Below, in pieces: positions 1 through 7,674 of a DNA stretch of 64,000 bases (position 1 is the stretch's first letter; each line of letters opens with the position of its first letter). The DNA comes from Clostridia bacterium. GTDB lineage: Bacteria; Bacillota; Clostridia; Christensenellales; Borkfalkiaceae. The notes beneath the pieces are model-generated. The model did no database searches and was not told the origin of the DNA. It saw only the letters and a program-made list of their open reading frames with translations. Made by a program: the position numbers and the translations under genes. The DNA is taken from assembly GCA_900764105.1 (NCBI GenBank), contig CAAFMS010000004.1, forward strand, positions 1 through 64,000, written 5' to 3'.

Positions 1-337
1 CGCTTGAAGTACGTTAAGTACGTCTGCGTTCGCCTTTACCACAAATCATTTAAAAATACGGCTTAGAGGTTGCCCTATATATTAACTCGACGATACCGCA
101 AATTTTCAGGCGTAGATTACGTTTAAGTCGCGGCGTTTCCGCGGGTTAGTATACAAATACAAGCCGCGGAAAGAACAATGAATTAAGCGTGAGATACGCC
201 TGAAAATCGGGTTCGGTTGGGGTTTTTATCGGCTATACGTATTGATTGTATCGTACAATTATATAGTTGTCAATATCTGAAAAATTGAAAAACAATCCGA
301 AAAAAGAAAAAACAGTCTTGAAAGACTGTTTTCCGTT
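1..337. other. Chromosomal flank, no gene seen
   Basis: No convincing open frame with a ribosome binding site is visible. This is the stretch that lies beyond the distal attachment site of the tRNA-Glu element array, so it is probably the original chromosome downstream of tRNA-Glu. Its last part carries the hairpin terminator listed separately. The ORFs possible around 233-496 overlap both the terminator and the attachment repeat and look accidental. Confidence 0.5.
310..333 (-). terminator. Terminator at the distal element end
   Basis: Arms at 310-320 and 323-333 form an 11-bp stem with a 2-nt loop. On the minus strand it is followed by a T-rich run. It lies directly downstream of the tRNA 3'-end copy at 338-360, so it is most likely the original terminator of the tRNA-Glu operon, displaced 23 kb by the insertions. 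Confidence 0.75.
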
Positions 338-360
338 GGTGACCCCTACGGGATTCGAAG
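338..360 (-). other. Distal attachment site (attR), tRNA-Glu 3' end copy
   Basis: These 23 bases are identical to the last 23 bases (with CCA) of the intact tRNA-Glu gene at 23573-23595, in the same orientation. Identity stops abruptly towards the element at 361. A 23-bp direct repeat of a tRNA 3' end is the usual footprint of tyrosine-integrase insertion, and the integrase at 9673 is the likely agent. Confidence 0.8.
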
Positions 361-942
361 CGGAATTGCGAACCCGTAAAAACGTAGGAACTATCGGCGA
401 TTTTGCGATTTTTAATGAAGAAATAATGAAGAAAAATGGGGCGTTTTTTATCTCTTTATTTAGTAATTTTTCAGTAAAAAAAGGTTGAAGATCCAAGCGT
501 GCCGACCGCCGCAGGTCGCCCTTGCGCCGTTACATATTATACCCGACTCGGATATAAAAAGCAACCGAACGATATTTTTTTCGACGCTTCGCGGTATTTT
601 GACTGTTCTTGCTTGTCTTTTCGCCGTCTTCGAATAGCCGCCGTCGTCTGAATCGCTCTTCCGCTTTTTCAGGGTTTCTCTTAGAGCGACTTACGTCGCA
701 GAGAGCCTTACGGCAGGTAAATAACGTGTTCAGACTAGCCCAAGAATAGTTAAGAGATGGGGGCGAAGCCCCCTCATCGCGCGAGCCCGAAAAAATCGCC
801 GACGGTCTCCCGTCGGCTTATTCAATTTTTTGCACGACAAAATTTAGGGTAATGCGTTTACTCTAAAAATTCTTTTTTATATCCGGGAGAGCGTCCTCTC
901 TCGGAGTTTGTCGTAAGTCTGAGCGTTGTAAACTAAGTTGCC
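361..942. other. Non-coding end of the inovirus-like element
   Basis: No supported gene. It holds a GGGGGC-GAA-GCCCCC hairpin (759-773), a terminator (798-817) and several G/C-rich short inverted repeats around 650-700. In filamentous phages the intergenic region carries replication origins. This stretch and 1252-1530 are the only sizeable non-coding regions on this side of the element and could hold one. Confidence 0.4.
798..817 (-). terminator. Terminator of the prophage operon
   Basis: Perfect 8-bp stem GCCGACGG/CCGTCGGC with a 4-nt loop, followed on the minus strand by GATTTTTTC. It lies 126 bp beyond the last gene of the minus-strand prophage operon (943-1251). T-rich sequence also follows on the plus side, so it may act in both directions. 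Confidence 0.7.
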
Positions 943-1251
943 TTAGTCGGATATGTAGAGGTTGTATCTGCCTTGTAAAGCCTTTATATCGCCGGCAGGA
1001 AGCGCCGCCGAGAAGTCGAACACGCTCGGGTTGAGAAGTATCCGAAAAGGTTTCAGTCTGAATTTAATTGCGCCGGCGTCCCTGAACGTCCGCAAGTGCT
1101 TCTTTAAAGTGTTATGCGAGACGTCTAAGGCGGCTTCGAGTTCGGACGCGGTGAAACATTCAATCGCTTCGCCGTCGTCCTTGTACGCGTCGAGAATACG
1201 AAGAAACTCGACTTCCGCGCTTATGTTTTCGATTTTGCTTATGTCTATCAT
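943..1251 (-). CDS. Winged-helix DNA-binding protein, last prophage gene
   Basis: A 102-residue soluble protein. The N-terminal half reads as a winged helix-turn-helix: a helix-rich start, then an FTASELEAALDVSHNTLKKHLR segment (around residues 33-54) that fits a turn plus recognition helix, then a short wing. It sits alone after the zot-like gene, separated by 280 bp of hairpin-rich DNA, at the far end of the minus-strand operon. No rolling-circle replication motif is seen in it. It could be a late regulator or bind the adjacent hairpins. Function is inferred from fold only. Confidence 0.6.
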   Translation of the reverse strand: MIDISKIENISAEVEFLRILDAYKDDGEAIECFTASELEAALDVSHNTLKKHLRTFRDAGAIKFRLKPFRILLNPSVFDFSAALPAGDIKALQGRYNLYISD

Positions 1252-1281
1252 TTTTTTGACTTTCTCCGTTTTTTATCGTCA

Positions 1282-1313
1282 AAATTTTGCCTTGCTTCGC
1301 TGCGGCAAAATTT
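1282..1313. repeat. 10-bp inverted repeat in prophage non-coding region
   Basis: AAATTTTGCC (1282-1291) and GGCAAAATTT (1304-1313) flank a 12-nt loop. The TTTTGCC core recurs in the outer arms of the neighbouring large hairpin, which suggests a shared binding motif. Confidence 0.6.
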
Positions 1314-1349
1314 AATTCGGTCGGTTTTTCTGTTTTAGGTTCTATCACT

Positions 1350-1476
1350 ATACGCTATATCCCGAATTTTGCCGAACCGAAGCCCGTTCGTTTGATTCAG
1401 CCGCTTTTGACTGCCGCAAAAGCGGCTGAATCAAACATAAAGATTATCGTTCGGCAAAATATCGGGGTATGCGTAT
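1350..1476. repeat. Very long two-tier hairpin behind the zot-like gene
   Basis: The inner stem is a perfect 20-bp inverted repeat (1390-1409 with 1417-1436, 7-nt loop). The outer arms (1350-1377 with 1449-1476) are a second, imperfect inverted repeat sharing the CCGAAC/GTTCGG and ATACGC/GCGTAT blocks, so about 127 nt can fold into one rod. In filamentous phages a long hairpin next to the end of the structural operon acts as packaging signal or origin. It lacks a T-run, so it does not look like a simple terminator. The role is inferred. Confidence 0.7.
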
Positions 1477-1530
1477 TTTAAACCTAAACCCTTAAAAGAC
1501 GGAATGCGGCGTCATTTTGCTGACGTAAAA

Positions 1531-2796
1531 TCAAGCGTTTGCCGCTTGTTCAATCTTCGGGGCGTGGGGGTAATTCACTTGCAATATTCTGTCGTCGTAT
1601 GCGTACGGTACCTCATTCGGGAGTACAAGGAAACGCTCGTCGGAGAGCGAGCGCAGTCGAACGTTTCCGTTTTCGGAAACGTAGTAGAGACGGGTGAACC
1701 CCGTCCGCCTCATCAATTCTTCAATGAATTTGACCATTTTTCTGAGTCTTCCGAGACGTTTAATCTGCTTTTTCGCTTTCTCGAACTTGCCGAGCCTCAT
1801 ATAATCGAATTGAGCCTTTCCTACGCTAAGAGTCTTAGCGGTGAGCCTTTTATATATCGTCTTGTATATCCGCGGCGTGTACTTGTATTCGCTTTTCGTC
1901 AGGTGTAGGACGGTTTGTTGCGCGTCTCGCATTGACTTGAATACCGACCCGTTCGCGTGAGTATCGAGGAGAAGCGTTCCGTCGGTGTATTGACGGTCGA
2001 GTCCGACGAACTCGTCTATCTTGTTCGCCGTAACGTCCTTAGGCTCGTCCTTTTTCGTCTTTTCGGATACCTTTCGCATCGTGTTGGCGAAGGTGTTGTC
2101 CGCTTCGGATAAAATTTTAACATTTGATTCGTATAACTTCTCAATCATAGAGAAGTGTTCCTTTTTCAGTTCGTACGGAATTTTGTGCTTGTATGTAATT
2201 CTGAGGTTTCCGTAAACCCCGGGGATTCTGCCGTCGTTCGACGGGGAATAATAGTAGTATATGGCGTCCTCTCTCGCCTTGAAATGAACGTAACCCCACC
2301 GATTACCGTCCGCCGCTTCCTTTTTGAGATTATCCTCGTTTGGAAGGTCGAGAAAGTATTTCAGGCAGGTTGTTTCGAGTTTTTGCGATACGAGAACCAT
2401 AGCCATATAACAGAGTAGTCTTGACTTGCCTACGCCTTGCGGACCGTCAACGCCGACGGAGTAACCAGTCTGAACGATAAAGTCCTTAGACGCTTTCATA
2501 CGGTGAATGTTGAGCAGAACGCCGTAGAAGAGTATCGCGCTTGAAATGAAAAAGACGAACGCGGCGACGATGAGCGCGCTCTCGCCTATAAGTTGAATAC
2601 GGTCGTGCAAGGTAAAGCCTTCGTACTCCGCGCCGCAGACTATAACGTCGAGCGCTCTGACTACGAGCCGTATATTAAAAGGCAGCCAAAAACACAGCGA
2701 CGAAATAATGAGTCTTATTGCGTAATAGGCAAAAATCGTTTTTACGCAGTCAAACGTATTTATAAAATCGTATTGTATTTTCGGCTGTCTTTTCAT
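1531..2796 (-). CDS. Zot/pI-like assembly ATPase of a filamentous phage
   Basis: A 421-residue protein with two N-terminal hydrophobic segments (about 21-45 and 72-95) and then a P-loop GPQGVGKS at residues 118-125. A Walker-B-like LSEAD stretch and a later segment resembling the sensor region of Zot proteins (LLLDTH, QQTVLHL) follow. Inovirus pI/Zot ATPases drive phage extrusion through the inner membrane and are the hallmark gene of the group. In known pI the P-loop domain is cytoplasmic and N-terminal to one membrane segment; here the membrane segments come first, as in several predicted Gram-positive inoviruses. It follows the anchored 201-residue gene by a few bases with an AAGGA site, in the place expected for gene I. 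Confidence 0.7.
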   Translation of the reverse strand: MKRQPKIQYDFINTFDCVKTIFAYYAIRLIISSLCFWLPFNIRLVVRALDVIVCGAEYEGFTLHDRIQLIGESALIVAAFVFFISSAILFYGVLLNIHRMKASKDFIVQTGYSVGVDGPQGVGKSRLLCYMAMVLVSQKLETTCLKYFLDLPNEDNLKKEAADGNRWGYVHFKAREDAIYYYYSPSNDGRIPGVYGNLRITYKHKIPYELKKEHFSMIEKLYESNVKILSEADNTFANTMRKVSEKTKKDEPKDVTANKIDEFVGLDRQYTDGTLLLDTHANGSVFKSMRDAQQTVLHLTKSEYKYTPRIYKTIYKRLTAKTLSVGKAQFDYMRLGKFEKAKKQIKRLGRLRKMVKFIEELMRRTGFTRLYYVSENGNVRLRSLSDERFLVLPNEVPYAYDDRILQVNYPHAPKIEQAANA

Positions 2797-2802
2797 TTTA
2801 AA

Positions 2803-3408
2803 TTATTTCCTTTTAAACACGAGGACTATAAGTCCTATAACTATGATTCCTCCGACGACTCCTGCGGAAACGTTTACCGCAAGGTTGTCTTTTAACCACT
2901 TGCTCACGACATCAACGAAGCGTTCGCTCGATTCTGAGTCGCTGTCTTTGTCCGATTCGTTCGGGCTTTCGGCTTCCTCGTAAAAATAATCTTTATAATC
3001 ATCAAACTCGACAACGTTTAATTTGTAATTTTCACCGGTGATTTTAAAATAGATAATTGAGTTGCTTTCAGACGACGCCACCCACGTTCCGAGTTTGTTT
3101 CCGTCGCTATCCGCTATATAGCGCGAACCTCCATTTCCCCATGTGCCAACCATTGTACCTTCGCTAAACAGGGCGAGAGAGCCGGGTGTTGAATCTATTT
3201 TAAACTTATACCATTTATCGGAAGTTATATGATAGAAACCGTCCGAGTCGGCGTGTTTTAAAACAAACGTTTTTTTGTCGAGCGAACTCGCGTCGTCTGC
3301 GGCGGCGCTTGCCGTGGTCTTCGGAGCGCCGAAAAACATAACGCATACAATCGAAGCAAGCAGCGCAAGCGCCGCAAAAAGTGAAACGAAAAGTCTTTTA
3401 AATGTCAT
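2803..3408 (-). CDS. Secreted, C-terminally anchored protein (pVI-position)
   Basis: 201 residues. A signal peptide at the N-terminus (basic start, Leu/Ala core, SAAA region near residue 34) is followed by a roughly 100-residue extracytoplasmic domain, an acidic Ser/Asp/Glu linker (about 140-165), a C-terminal membrane span and a terminal FKRK. No family was recognised. It lies between the 632-residue protein and the Zot-like ATPase, where Ff phages encode the minor tail protein pVI. The topology fits a virion end-cap or adsorption partner held in the membrane before assembly. Function is inferred from synteny. Confidence 0.6.
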   Translation of the reverse strand: MTFKRLFVSLFAALALLASIVCVMFFGAPKTTASAAADDASSLDKKTFVLKHADSDGFYHITSDKWYKFKIDSTPGSLALFSEGTMVGTWGNGGSRYIADSDGNKLGTWVASSESNSIIYFKITGENYKLNVVEFDDYKDYFYEEAESPNESDKDSDSESSERFVDVVSKWLKDNLAVNVSAGVVGGIIVIGLIVLVFKRK

Positions 3409-3413
3409 AATAT

Positions 3414-5312
3414 TTACCTCTTTTTGTTTTTACCGAGTTCCGGTAGTGTTTTTATGAATGCTATCGCTACAACCGCGATAATTGCTATGATTATTAAACC
3501 TTTAATCTGATTAAGAAAACTTGCAACGCCTTTTGATAAGCCGCCGGCGGCGTCTTTTGCCGCGTCGAGCATATTATTTAACGTCTCTTGGGCTTTTTTC
3601 GTTGCGTCGTTGACGATAAGCGGTTTGTCGTCTGTTGTAGATTCCGCGCCGTTGTCTGATATAAAAGCCTCGCTTGTAGTACCGTCGGCAAGAAGTAGGT
3701 TATGTTCGCAAGGTACTTTTTCTTTTCCGCTTAAAGTAGATTCCGCTGCCGCGAACCATGTATTCCAGAACGTTGCGAATCCCGAATAACCGTACTCTTT
3801 AAGATATTGAACGTACTTGCCGTAATCGACTTCGCCTTCGTATCCGTAATTCCTTACAACTCCGTCGAAAGTCTTGTCCGTCGAGAACAGTTCTTTATAC
3901 GCGCGGTTAAAAGTGTAAGTTTTCGGAATGGGTATATAAGCCCAGTAAGCATATAGTTCGTCGTCTGTTTTTCCCGAAAGCGCTTGCGAGTAAGGAGTCG
4001 TGGATTTGTTGAAACAATAATCGTAAACGTCTCGCGTAATTACGCCTTTCGATATAAGATCCGAATAATAATCGCGGTAACTTTCAAGCCCGAAAAAGTA
4101 ATCGTTCGTTTTCCCGTCAATCGTAAAACTTTTAACGTATACTGATTTGCCGTTGTAGTTCGCGTCGTAGGTTTTCGTCGTTGTGTTATATTCGAAGTCT
4201 CCGCAAGCGGAGAGCATTACGTTGAACCCCTGTACATTGAGCGCGGAAGCAACTTGTTCGGCGGATATAACGCCCGCCTTTTTGTCGTTTATGCGGACGG
4301 TAACCTCTTCGGTTACGAGTTCGCAGAACGGCGTCGGCTTCGGGTTCTTTGTGTTTGTAGTGTCCTGAATGTTCTTTAAATATCTTACTTTTACTTTTTC
4401 TACCGAACGACCTAATACTCTTTCTATATTTGCGTAAGCGGCGCTGTTTGCATATTTCGGAAGGTCTCCGGCGTCCTCGATTCCTTTTGCTATGCCGTAA
4501 TAAGAACGGAAGTCGCTTACCGCGCCTTGAAAGACGTCTGTAACCTCTTTATCTTCGTACCACGTCTTTTTCCACCATAGCGATCCGGACGTTTTCTTTT
4601 CCTGCTCGATATGAGATTTTGTGAATATCATCATAATGGCGTATTCTACGTCGGGGCTTGCTGTATCTACCCACCATCTCGCGCCGAAAACATCGGGGTC
4701 GGTTGCGCCCCATGCCATTAGAGGAAGACCGTTATCGAGAGTATTCATTTCAACCGTCTCCGTAAAAGGAGTACCGGACTGAATGTTGCCGTCTGAATAA
4801 CGGTAAACGTTGTCTTTTTCGGCTTTTGCGCCGACTCCTTTACTTGCGTCGTATATGACGGTATAAGCGGCTTGTTCGACAATATCTCTCGTTTGATAGT
4901 TGTCGTCGTTCTGATAGATTGACGTCTTGTTTCGAGGCGCGTTCCTTCTGAGTAACGTTATCATGTAAGTATATCTGCTTTTCCCGTCTGTTTCGACAAG
5001 ACTCGGATCAGAACACTTAAGTTTATAACCTATTCTATTTGTATCGGCGTACCCGAGAGCAATAGCCGCGCCCTTTTCAAACTCGAACGAACTGTTTATA
5101 TCTTTTATCGCGTCAATCGTTACACGCCGCCACCCGTCAAAGTTTCTCATGTCGCCGTTTATAATTTCTTCCGCGTTTGCCGTTATGCCGAACATTGCGA
5201 GCGACATAACGAAAACCGAGCATAACGCGAGAAGAGCGTAGAGTTTGCCCCGCCTTTTCTTCGGCTTTTGCGGCTCGAACGCCGCGTTCTTCTGATTTTT
5301 AGCCTTCTTCAT
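3414..5312 (-). CDS. Large anchored surface protein, candidate pIII adsorption protein
   Basis: 632 residues. A long basic N-terminal region leads into a signal-type hydrophobic segment ending near NANAEE. A roughly 530-residue ectodomain rich in Tyr, Thr and Asn follows, then a hydrophobic C-terminal span (about 603-622) and a basic end. The topology (signal peptide, big ectodomain, C-terminal anchor) and the gene position (after tiny membrane proteins, before the Zot-like ATPase) are those of the filamentous-phage adsorption protein pIII. No sequence family was recognised. The start overlaps the preceding 60-codon gene by 4 bp (ATGA), indicating translational coupling. Confidence 0.6.
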   Translation of the reverse strand: MKKAKNQKNAAFEPQKPKKRRGKLYALLALCSVFVMSLAMFGITANAEEIINGDMRNFDGWRRVTIDAIKDINSSFEFEKGAAIALGYADTNRIGYKLKCSDPSLVETDGKSRYTYMITLLRRNAPRNKTSIYQNDDNYQTRDIVEQAAYTVIYDASKGVGAKAEKDNVYRYSDGNIQSGTPFTETVEMNTLDNGLPLMAWGATDPDVFGARWWVDTASPDVEYAIMMIFTKSHIEQEKKTSGSLWWKKTWYEDKEVTDVFQGAVSDFRSYYGIAKGIEDAGDLPKYANSAAYANIERVLGRSVEKVKVRYLKNIQDTTNTKNPKPTPFCELVTEEVTVRINDKKAGVISAEQVASALNVQGFNVMLSACGDFEYNTTTKTYDANYNGKSVYVKSFTIDGKTNDYFFGLESYRDYYSDLISKGVITRDVYDYCFNKSTTPYSQALSGKTDDELYAYWAYIPIPKTYTFNRAYKELFSTDKTFDGVVRNYGYEGEVDYGKYVQYLKEYGYSGFATFWNTWFAAAESTLSGKEKVPCEHNLLLADGTTSEAFISDNGAESTTDDKPLIVNDATKKAQETLNNMLDAAKDAAGGLSKGVASFLNQIKGLIIIAIIAVVAIAFIKTLPELGKNKKR

Positions 5313-5491
5313 TTTTTTCTCCTTTTTTTGCTTATAAATAAAAGTACGCCTAAAACGATTAAAACCGTAACTATACTTACGATAGTTTTATTCTCCGCAA
5401 TCGTCGATACTATCAGATTTTTTCCCGTTATTTTGTAAACGAGCGTATTAGCGTACGCAATTCCTAAAAGCGTAAAGATGATTGTCATCAT
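5309..5491 (-). CDS. Tiny two-segment membrane protein (pVII/pIX-like position)
   Basis: 60 residues with hydrophobic stretches at about 2-17 and 37-53 and a strongly basic SKKRRKK tail. It overlaps both neighbours by 4 bp (ATGA at each junction), which shows it belongs to a coupled translation unit. Very small membrane proteins next to pIII are typical of filamentous phages, which use them as minor coat proteins. No homolog was recognised. Confidence 0.6.
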   Translation of the reverse strand: MMTIIFTLLGIAYANTLVYKITGKNLIVSTIAENKTIVSIVTVLIVLGVLLFISKKRRKK

Positions 5492-5712
5492 AGTTTAGAG
5501 TTTAACCATACAATGAAACGCTTTGCGGCGGAGACGATTGCAGCAATCGCCCCCGAACCGAAAGCCATGACCGCTAATATCAATAACTCCTGTACCAGTA
5601 CGGGGAGCGTAGATATTAGCAGAAATACTGTCGGGAGTTGCTGTAAGAGGGATACGAAAACATTGTAAATCAGTTCGTAACTCCCGACAATTGTTATACG
5701 CTGAATCAACAT
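5488..5712 (-). CDS. Small membrane protein with basic tail, major-coat candidate
   Basis: 74 residues. A short polar start is followed by a long hydrophobic region (about 27-62) with a Gly/Ala-rich part and then a basic amphipathic end (KRFIVWLNSKL). This hydrophobic-then-basic layout resembles the C-terminal half of inovirus major coat proteins, whose Lys-rich ends contact the DNA. It starts 9 bp after the preceding 59-residue gene. It and that gene are the two candidates for the major coat; the sequence does not decide between them. Confidence 0.55.
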   Translation of the reverse strand: MLIQRITIVGSYELIYNVFVSLLQQLPTVFLLISTLPVLVQELLILAVMAFGSGAIAAIVSAAKRFIVWLNSKL

Positions 5713-5721
5713 AACCCGAAA

Positions 5722-5901
5722 TTAAAGGGCGACGTCGTCAACGTACTGAACGTAAGCCGTCTGAGTGGACTCGGTATCTTTCGTGGTATCGTCCTTTTTA
5801 TTGAACAACCCTTTCACGTTGGCGACTGCCGAACCGATAGCGCCGATCGAAAGAATACAAGCCGCAATAACGACTATGAGTTTAAAAGTCTTGTCTTTCA
5901 T
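5722..5901 (-). CDS. 59-residue secreted or membrane peptide, coat candidate
   Basis: A short gene starting at an ATG with GGAGC five bases upstream. The protein has MKDK, a hydrophobic core (about 7-25), an AVA|N signal-peptidase-like motif near residue 27, a KGLFNKK basic patch, and an Asp/Thr-rich acidic C-terminal half. If cleaved, an acidic peptide of about 32 residues would remain; if not, it is a single-span membrane protein with reversed charge order relative to classical pVIII. It stands where Ff phages encode the coat proteins. Confidence 0.6.
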   Translation of the reverse strand: MKDKTFKLIVVIAACILSIGAIGSAVANVKGLFNKKDDTTKDTESTQTAYVQYVDDVAL

Positions 5902-5949
5902 TGTTTTGCTCCTTATTTTATTTACAAGCCCGAAGGCTATGTATCGAAT

Positions 5950-6228
5950 TTATTTCCTTGCCCGTTGCGAGGCGTATGTAAAGTGCAACGCCGCTAACGC
6001 TCTTCCGAGCATATAAACGTATGCCTTGTCGTCCGACTTATCCCTTTTATAGTGGAGAATGAGGTCGTCGAACCGTAATATCTCTTTAAGTTCAACGCTT
6101 TCTCTGCCTGCCGCGCGTTCGTTTTTATACTCTTGCCAGCACGCTCTGAGTTCTTCTACGTTCTCTTCCGAAAGTCCCTTCGCGACGATTTTTTCGTTCG
6201 CTTCTATCAGATAGTCAAGAGTAGTCAT
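5950..6228 (-). CDS. 92-residue soluble helical protein, unknown
   Basis: Starts at an ATG preceded by GAGGTG, 11 bp after the 122-residue gene. It is charged and predicted largely helical with no membrane segment. No family was recognised. In Ff phages the slot between the ssDNA-binding protein and the coat genes holds small membrane proteins, so this soluble protein is a lineage-specific addition. It is probably part of the same transcript as its neighbours. Confidence 0.6.
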   Translation of the reverse strand: MTTLDYLIEANEKIVAKGLSEENVEELRACWQEYKNERAAGRESVELKEILRFDDLILHYKRDKSDDKAYVYMLGRALAALHFTYASQRARK

Positions 6229-6239
6229 TTTTCTTCACC

Positions 6240-6608
6240 TCAGAAGTTTACGTCGTCTATGTTGTCGATAAGAGTATCGAATTCCCCGGAAGCGTAATCT
6301 CTCGTTCTGATTGCGCTTGTCTTTTTTGTCGTATGTTCTACTTCGACTTTCTCTACCACCGAGGAAACGAAAGGGTCTTGCCAACGTTGTTTGCGGAGCA
6401 TATACGAGAAGTGTTCTATGTCCCACTCGAATTTGTGACCGTCGTCGAGGGCGTAAAGTATAACTTTCGTTCCCGTAGTTGCGGTACATAAAAGAGTTCT
6501 ATGTTTTCCTTTTATTGTCAAGTAATAAGTACAACCGGGTACGCCGGGGATATTTGCGAAAACGTATTTAGATTTTTTCTTCTTAGTTTTAGTTGCCGTT
6601 GCTTCCAT
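6240..6608 (-). CDS. Basic protein with acidic tip, possible ssDNA-binding protein
   Basis: 122 residues, started at the ATG at 6608 because GGAGAC lies 9 bases upstream; a longer in-frame start exists without such a site. A Lys-rich N-terminus (KTKKKKSK) precedes a beta-rich body, and the chain ends in the acidic, aromatic-capped DNIDDVNF. That ending recalls the acidic tip of bacterial SSB proteins (D-D-x-P-F). Its position upstream of the coat genes matches the pV ssDNA-binding gene of filamentous phages. No sequence family was recognised, so the assignment is an inference. Confidence 0.45.
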   Translation of the reverse strand: MEATATKTKKKKSKYVFANIPGVPGCTYYLTIKGKHRTLLCTATTGTKVILYALDDGHKFEWDIEHFSYMLRKQRWQDPFVSSVVEKVEVEHTTKKTSAIRTRDYASGEFDTLIDNIDDVNF

Positions 6609-6653
6609 AGATTTGCTGTCTCCTTTTTTGCTGTCTGATTTTAATATCCTCGC

Positions 6654-6687
6654 CGCCGAGCAAGACAGCAAAAGAAAACGCTCGGCG
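6654..6687. repeat. 8-bp inverted repeat between prophage genes
   Basis: CGCCGAGC (6654-6661) and GCTCGGCG (6680-6687) flank an 18-nt loop in the 152-bp gap between the fibre-like gene and the possible ssDNA-binding gene. It could stabilise or partly terminate the transcript. No clear T-run follows on the minus strand. Confidence 0.45.
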
Positions 6688-6760
6688 ACGGGTTGATATT
6701 TCGGGAAAGACTGCGTTTTCGCCCTCGCGGTCTTTTTTATGCGGCTTAAACCCGATTTTT

Positions 6761-7651
6761 TTAAACGGCTTTGCCGGCGATTTCATATACCTTCAATATA
6801 TCTGTACTATTTACAGTTCCTATTCCGGTGGAACCGCCGGAAGTTCCCGCGAGGTCGGTTACAAGTGCAGAACCCGTTTGATATACTATAAGAGAATCAG
6901 TTGCCTTATCTCCGACAAATACCATTGCAAACCTGCCTTTTTTTCCGTCCTTGCCGCCTCCAACTATCATAAAGTCAGTTAAGTTAGTCGATTTGTCATA
7001 ACATTGAACCGCATATACTGTATTTGGCTGAAAATTTAATAGCGACGTAAGGTACTTGCTGACAATAGGCTTTCTTTCTCCTGTTCTGATGTAGCCGCTT
7101 AGAAGGTTTGTTATCTCAGTTTTAGTGTAGTAACTTGTAAGAGCCGCTTGCGTTTGCTCTGCGGTCAGATACTTGTTAAGCGTAGTAGTAAGGTCTGAGC
7201 CTTTCTCGTACTCCGCAAGTATCTCCGTCAACTGTTCGTCCGTAACGTAGTCTTTCAAGGTTTCCGCAAGTCCGTTGTCCTTGTCGGTCAGAACGCTATT
7301 CATAAGAGCCTTCGTCACGACTTCCTCGTTGACTTTCTCCCACTTCCGATAAGTCCGCTTTTTTGAGTCTACGGCGATATACTTCGTAAGAAATATATTT
7401 TCTCCGTCCGTATGCTCGTAGATTTTCTCGTCGCCGACCTTCGATAAACGGTAGACTTCCGAATCGAGCGTAATATCCGCGCCGTTGTCTAACGACTTTA
7501 TCTGATTTTTCGTAAGCGTCGTAGTTTTAGCGTCTATTTTCACTATCGCCTCTTGCGTGTCCGAGTTTTTACTGTTTCCGAGCGAAGTTCCTACGCCGAT
7601 TACGCCTGTAATAACTAATAAACAGAGAATTATAGGGACTATTTTTTTCAC
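6761..7651 (-). CDS. Secreted fibre-like protein
   Basis: 296 residues with a GTG start and AGGAG six bases upstream. A signal peptide or anchor (residues 2-22) is followed by a Lys/Thr/Asp-rich stalk. A central region resembles tail-fibre repeats (YLTAEQTQAAL, YYTKTEITNLLSGY at about 150-190), and a glycine-rich beta C-terminus (FMIVGGGKDGKKGRFAMVF) follows. YTKTE-type repeats are common in phage tail fibres and their trimeric stalks. Finding one in an inovirus-like operon, near its 5' end rather than beside the pIII-like gene, is unusual. It may be a receptor-binding or host-surface protein; this is inference. Confidence 0.55.
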   Translation of the reverse strand: MKKIVPIILCLLVITGVIGVGTSLGNSKNSDTQEAIVKIDAKTTTLTKNQIKSLDNGADITLDSEVYRLSKVGDEKIYEHTDGENIFLTKYIAVDSKKRTYRKWEKVNEEVVTKALMNSVLTDKDNGLAETLKDYVTDEQLTEILAEYEKGSDLTTTLNKYLTAEQTQAALTSYYTKTEITNLLSGYIRTGERKPIVSKYLTSLLNFQPNTVYAVQCYDKSTNLTDFMIVGGGKDGKKGRFAMVFVGDKATDSLIVYQTGSALVTDLAGTSGGSTGIGTVNSTDILKVYEIAGKAV

Positions 7652-7674
7652 TTACTACTCCTTTTTGCCGTCTT

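Noticed and set aside
338..360. tRNA pseudogene
   Set aside because: Only the last 23 bases of a tRNA are present, with a sharp border, which fits an attachment repeat and not a decayed gene.
1160..1348. Small Lys/Arg-rich frame beside the winged-helix gene
   Set aside because: It overlaps the winged-helix gene in another frame and the 10-bp inverted repeat, and lacks a ribosome site.
6589..6786. 65-codon minus-strand frame between two prophage genes
   Set aside because: It overlaps the ends of both neighbours, has no good ribosome site and contains the inverted repeat at 6654-6687.
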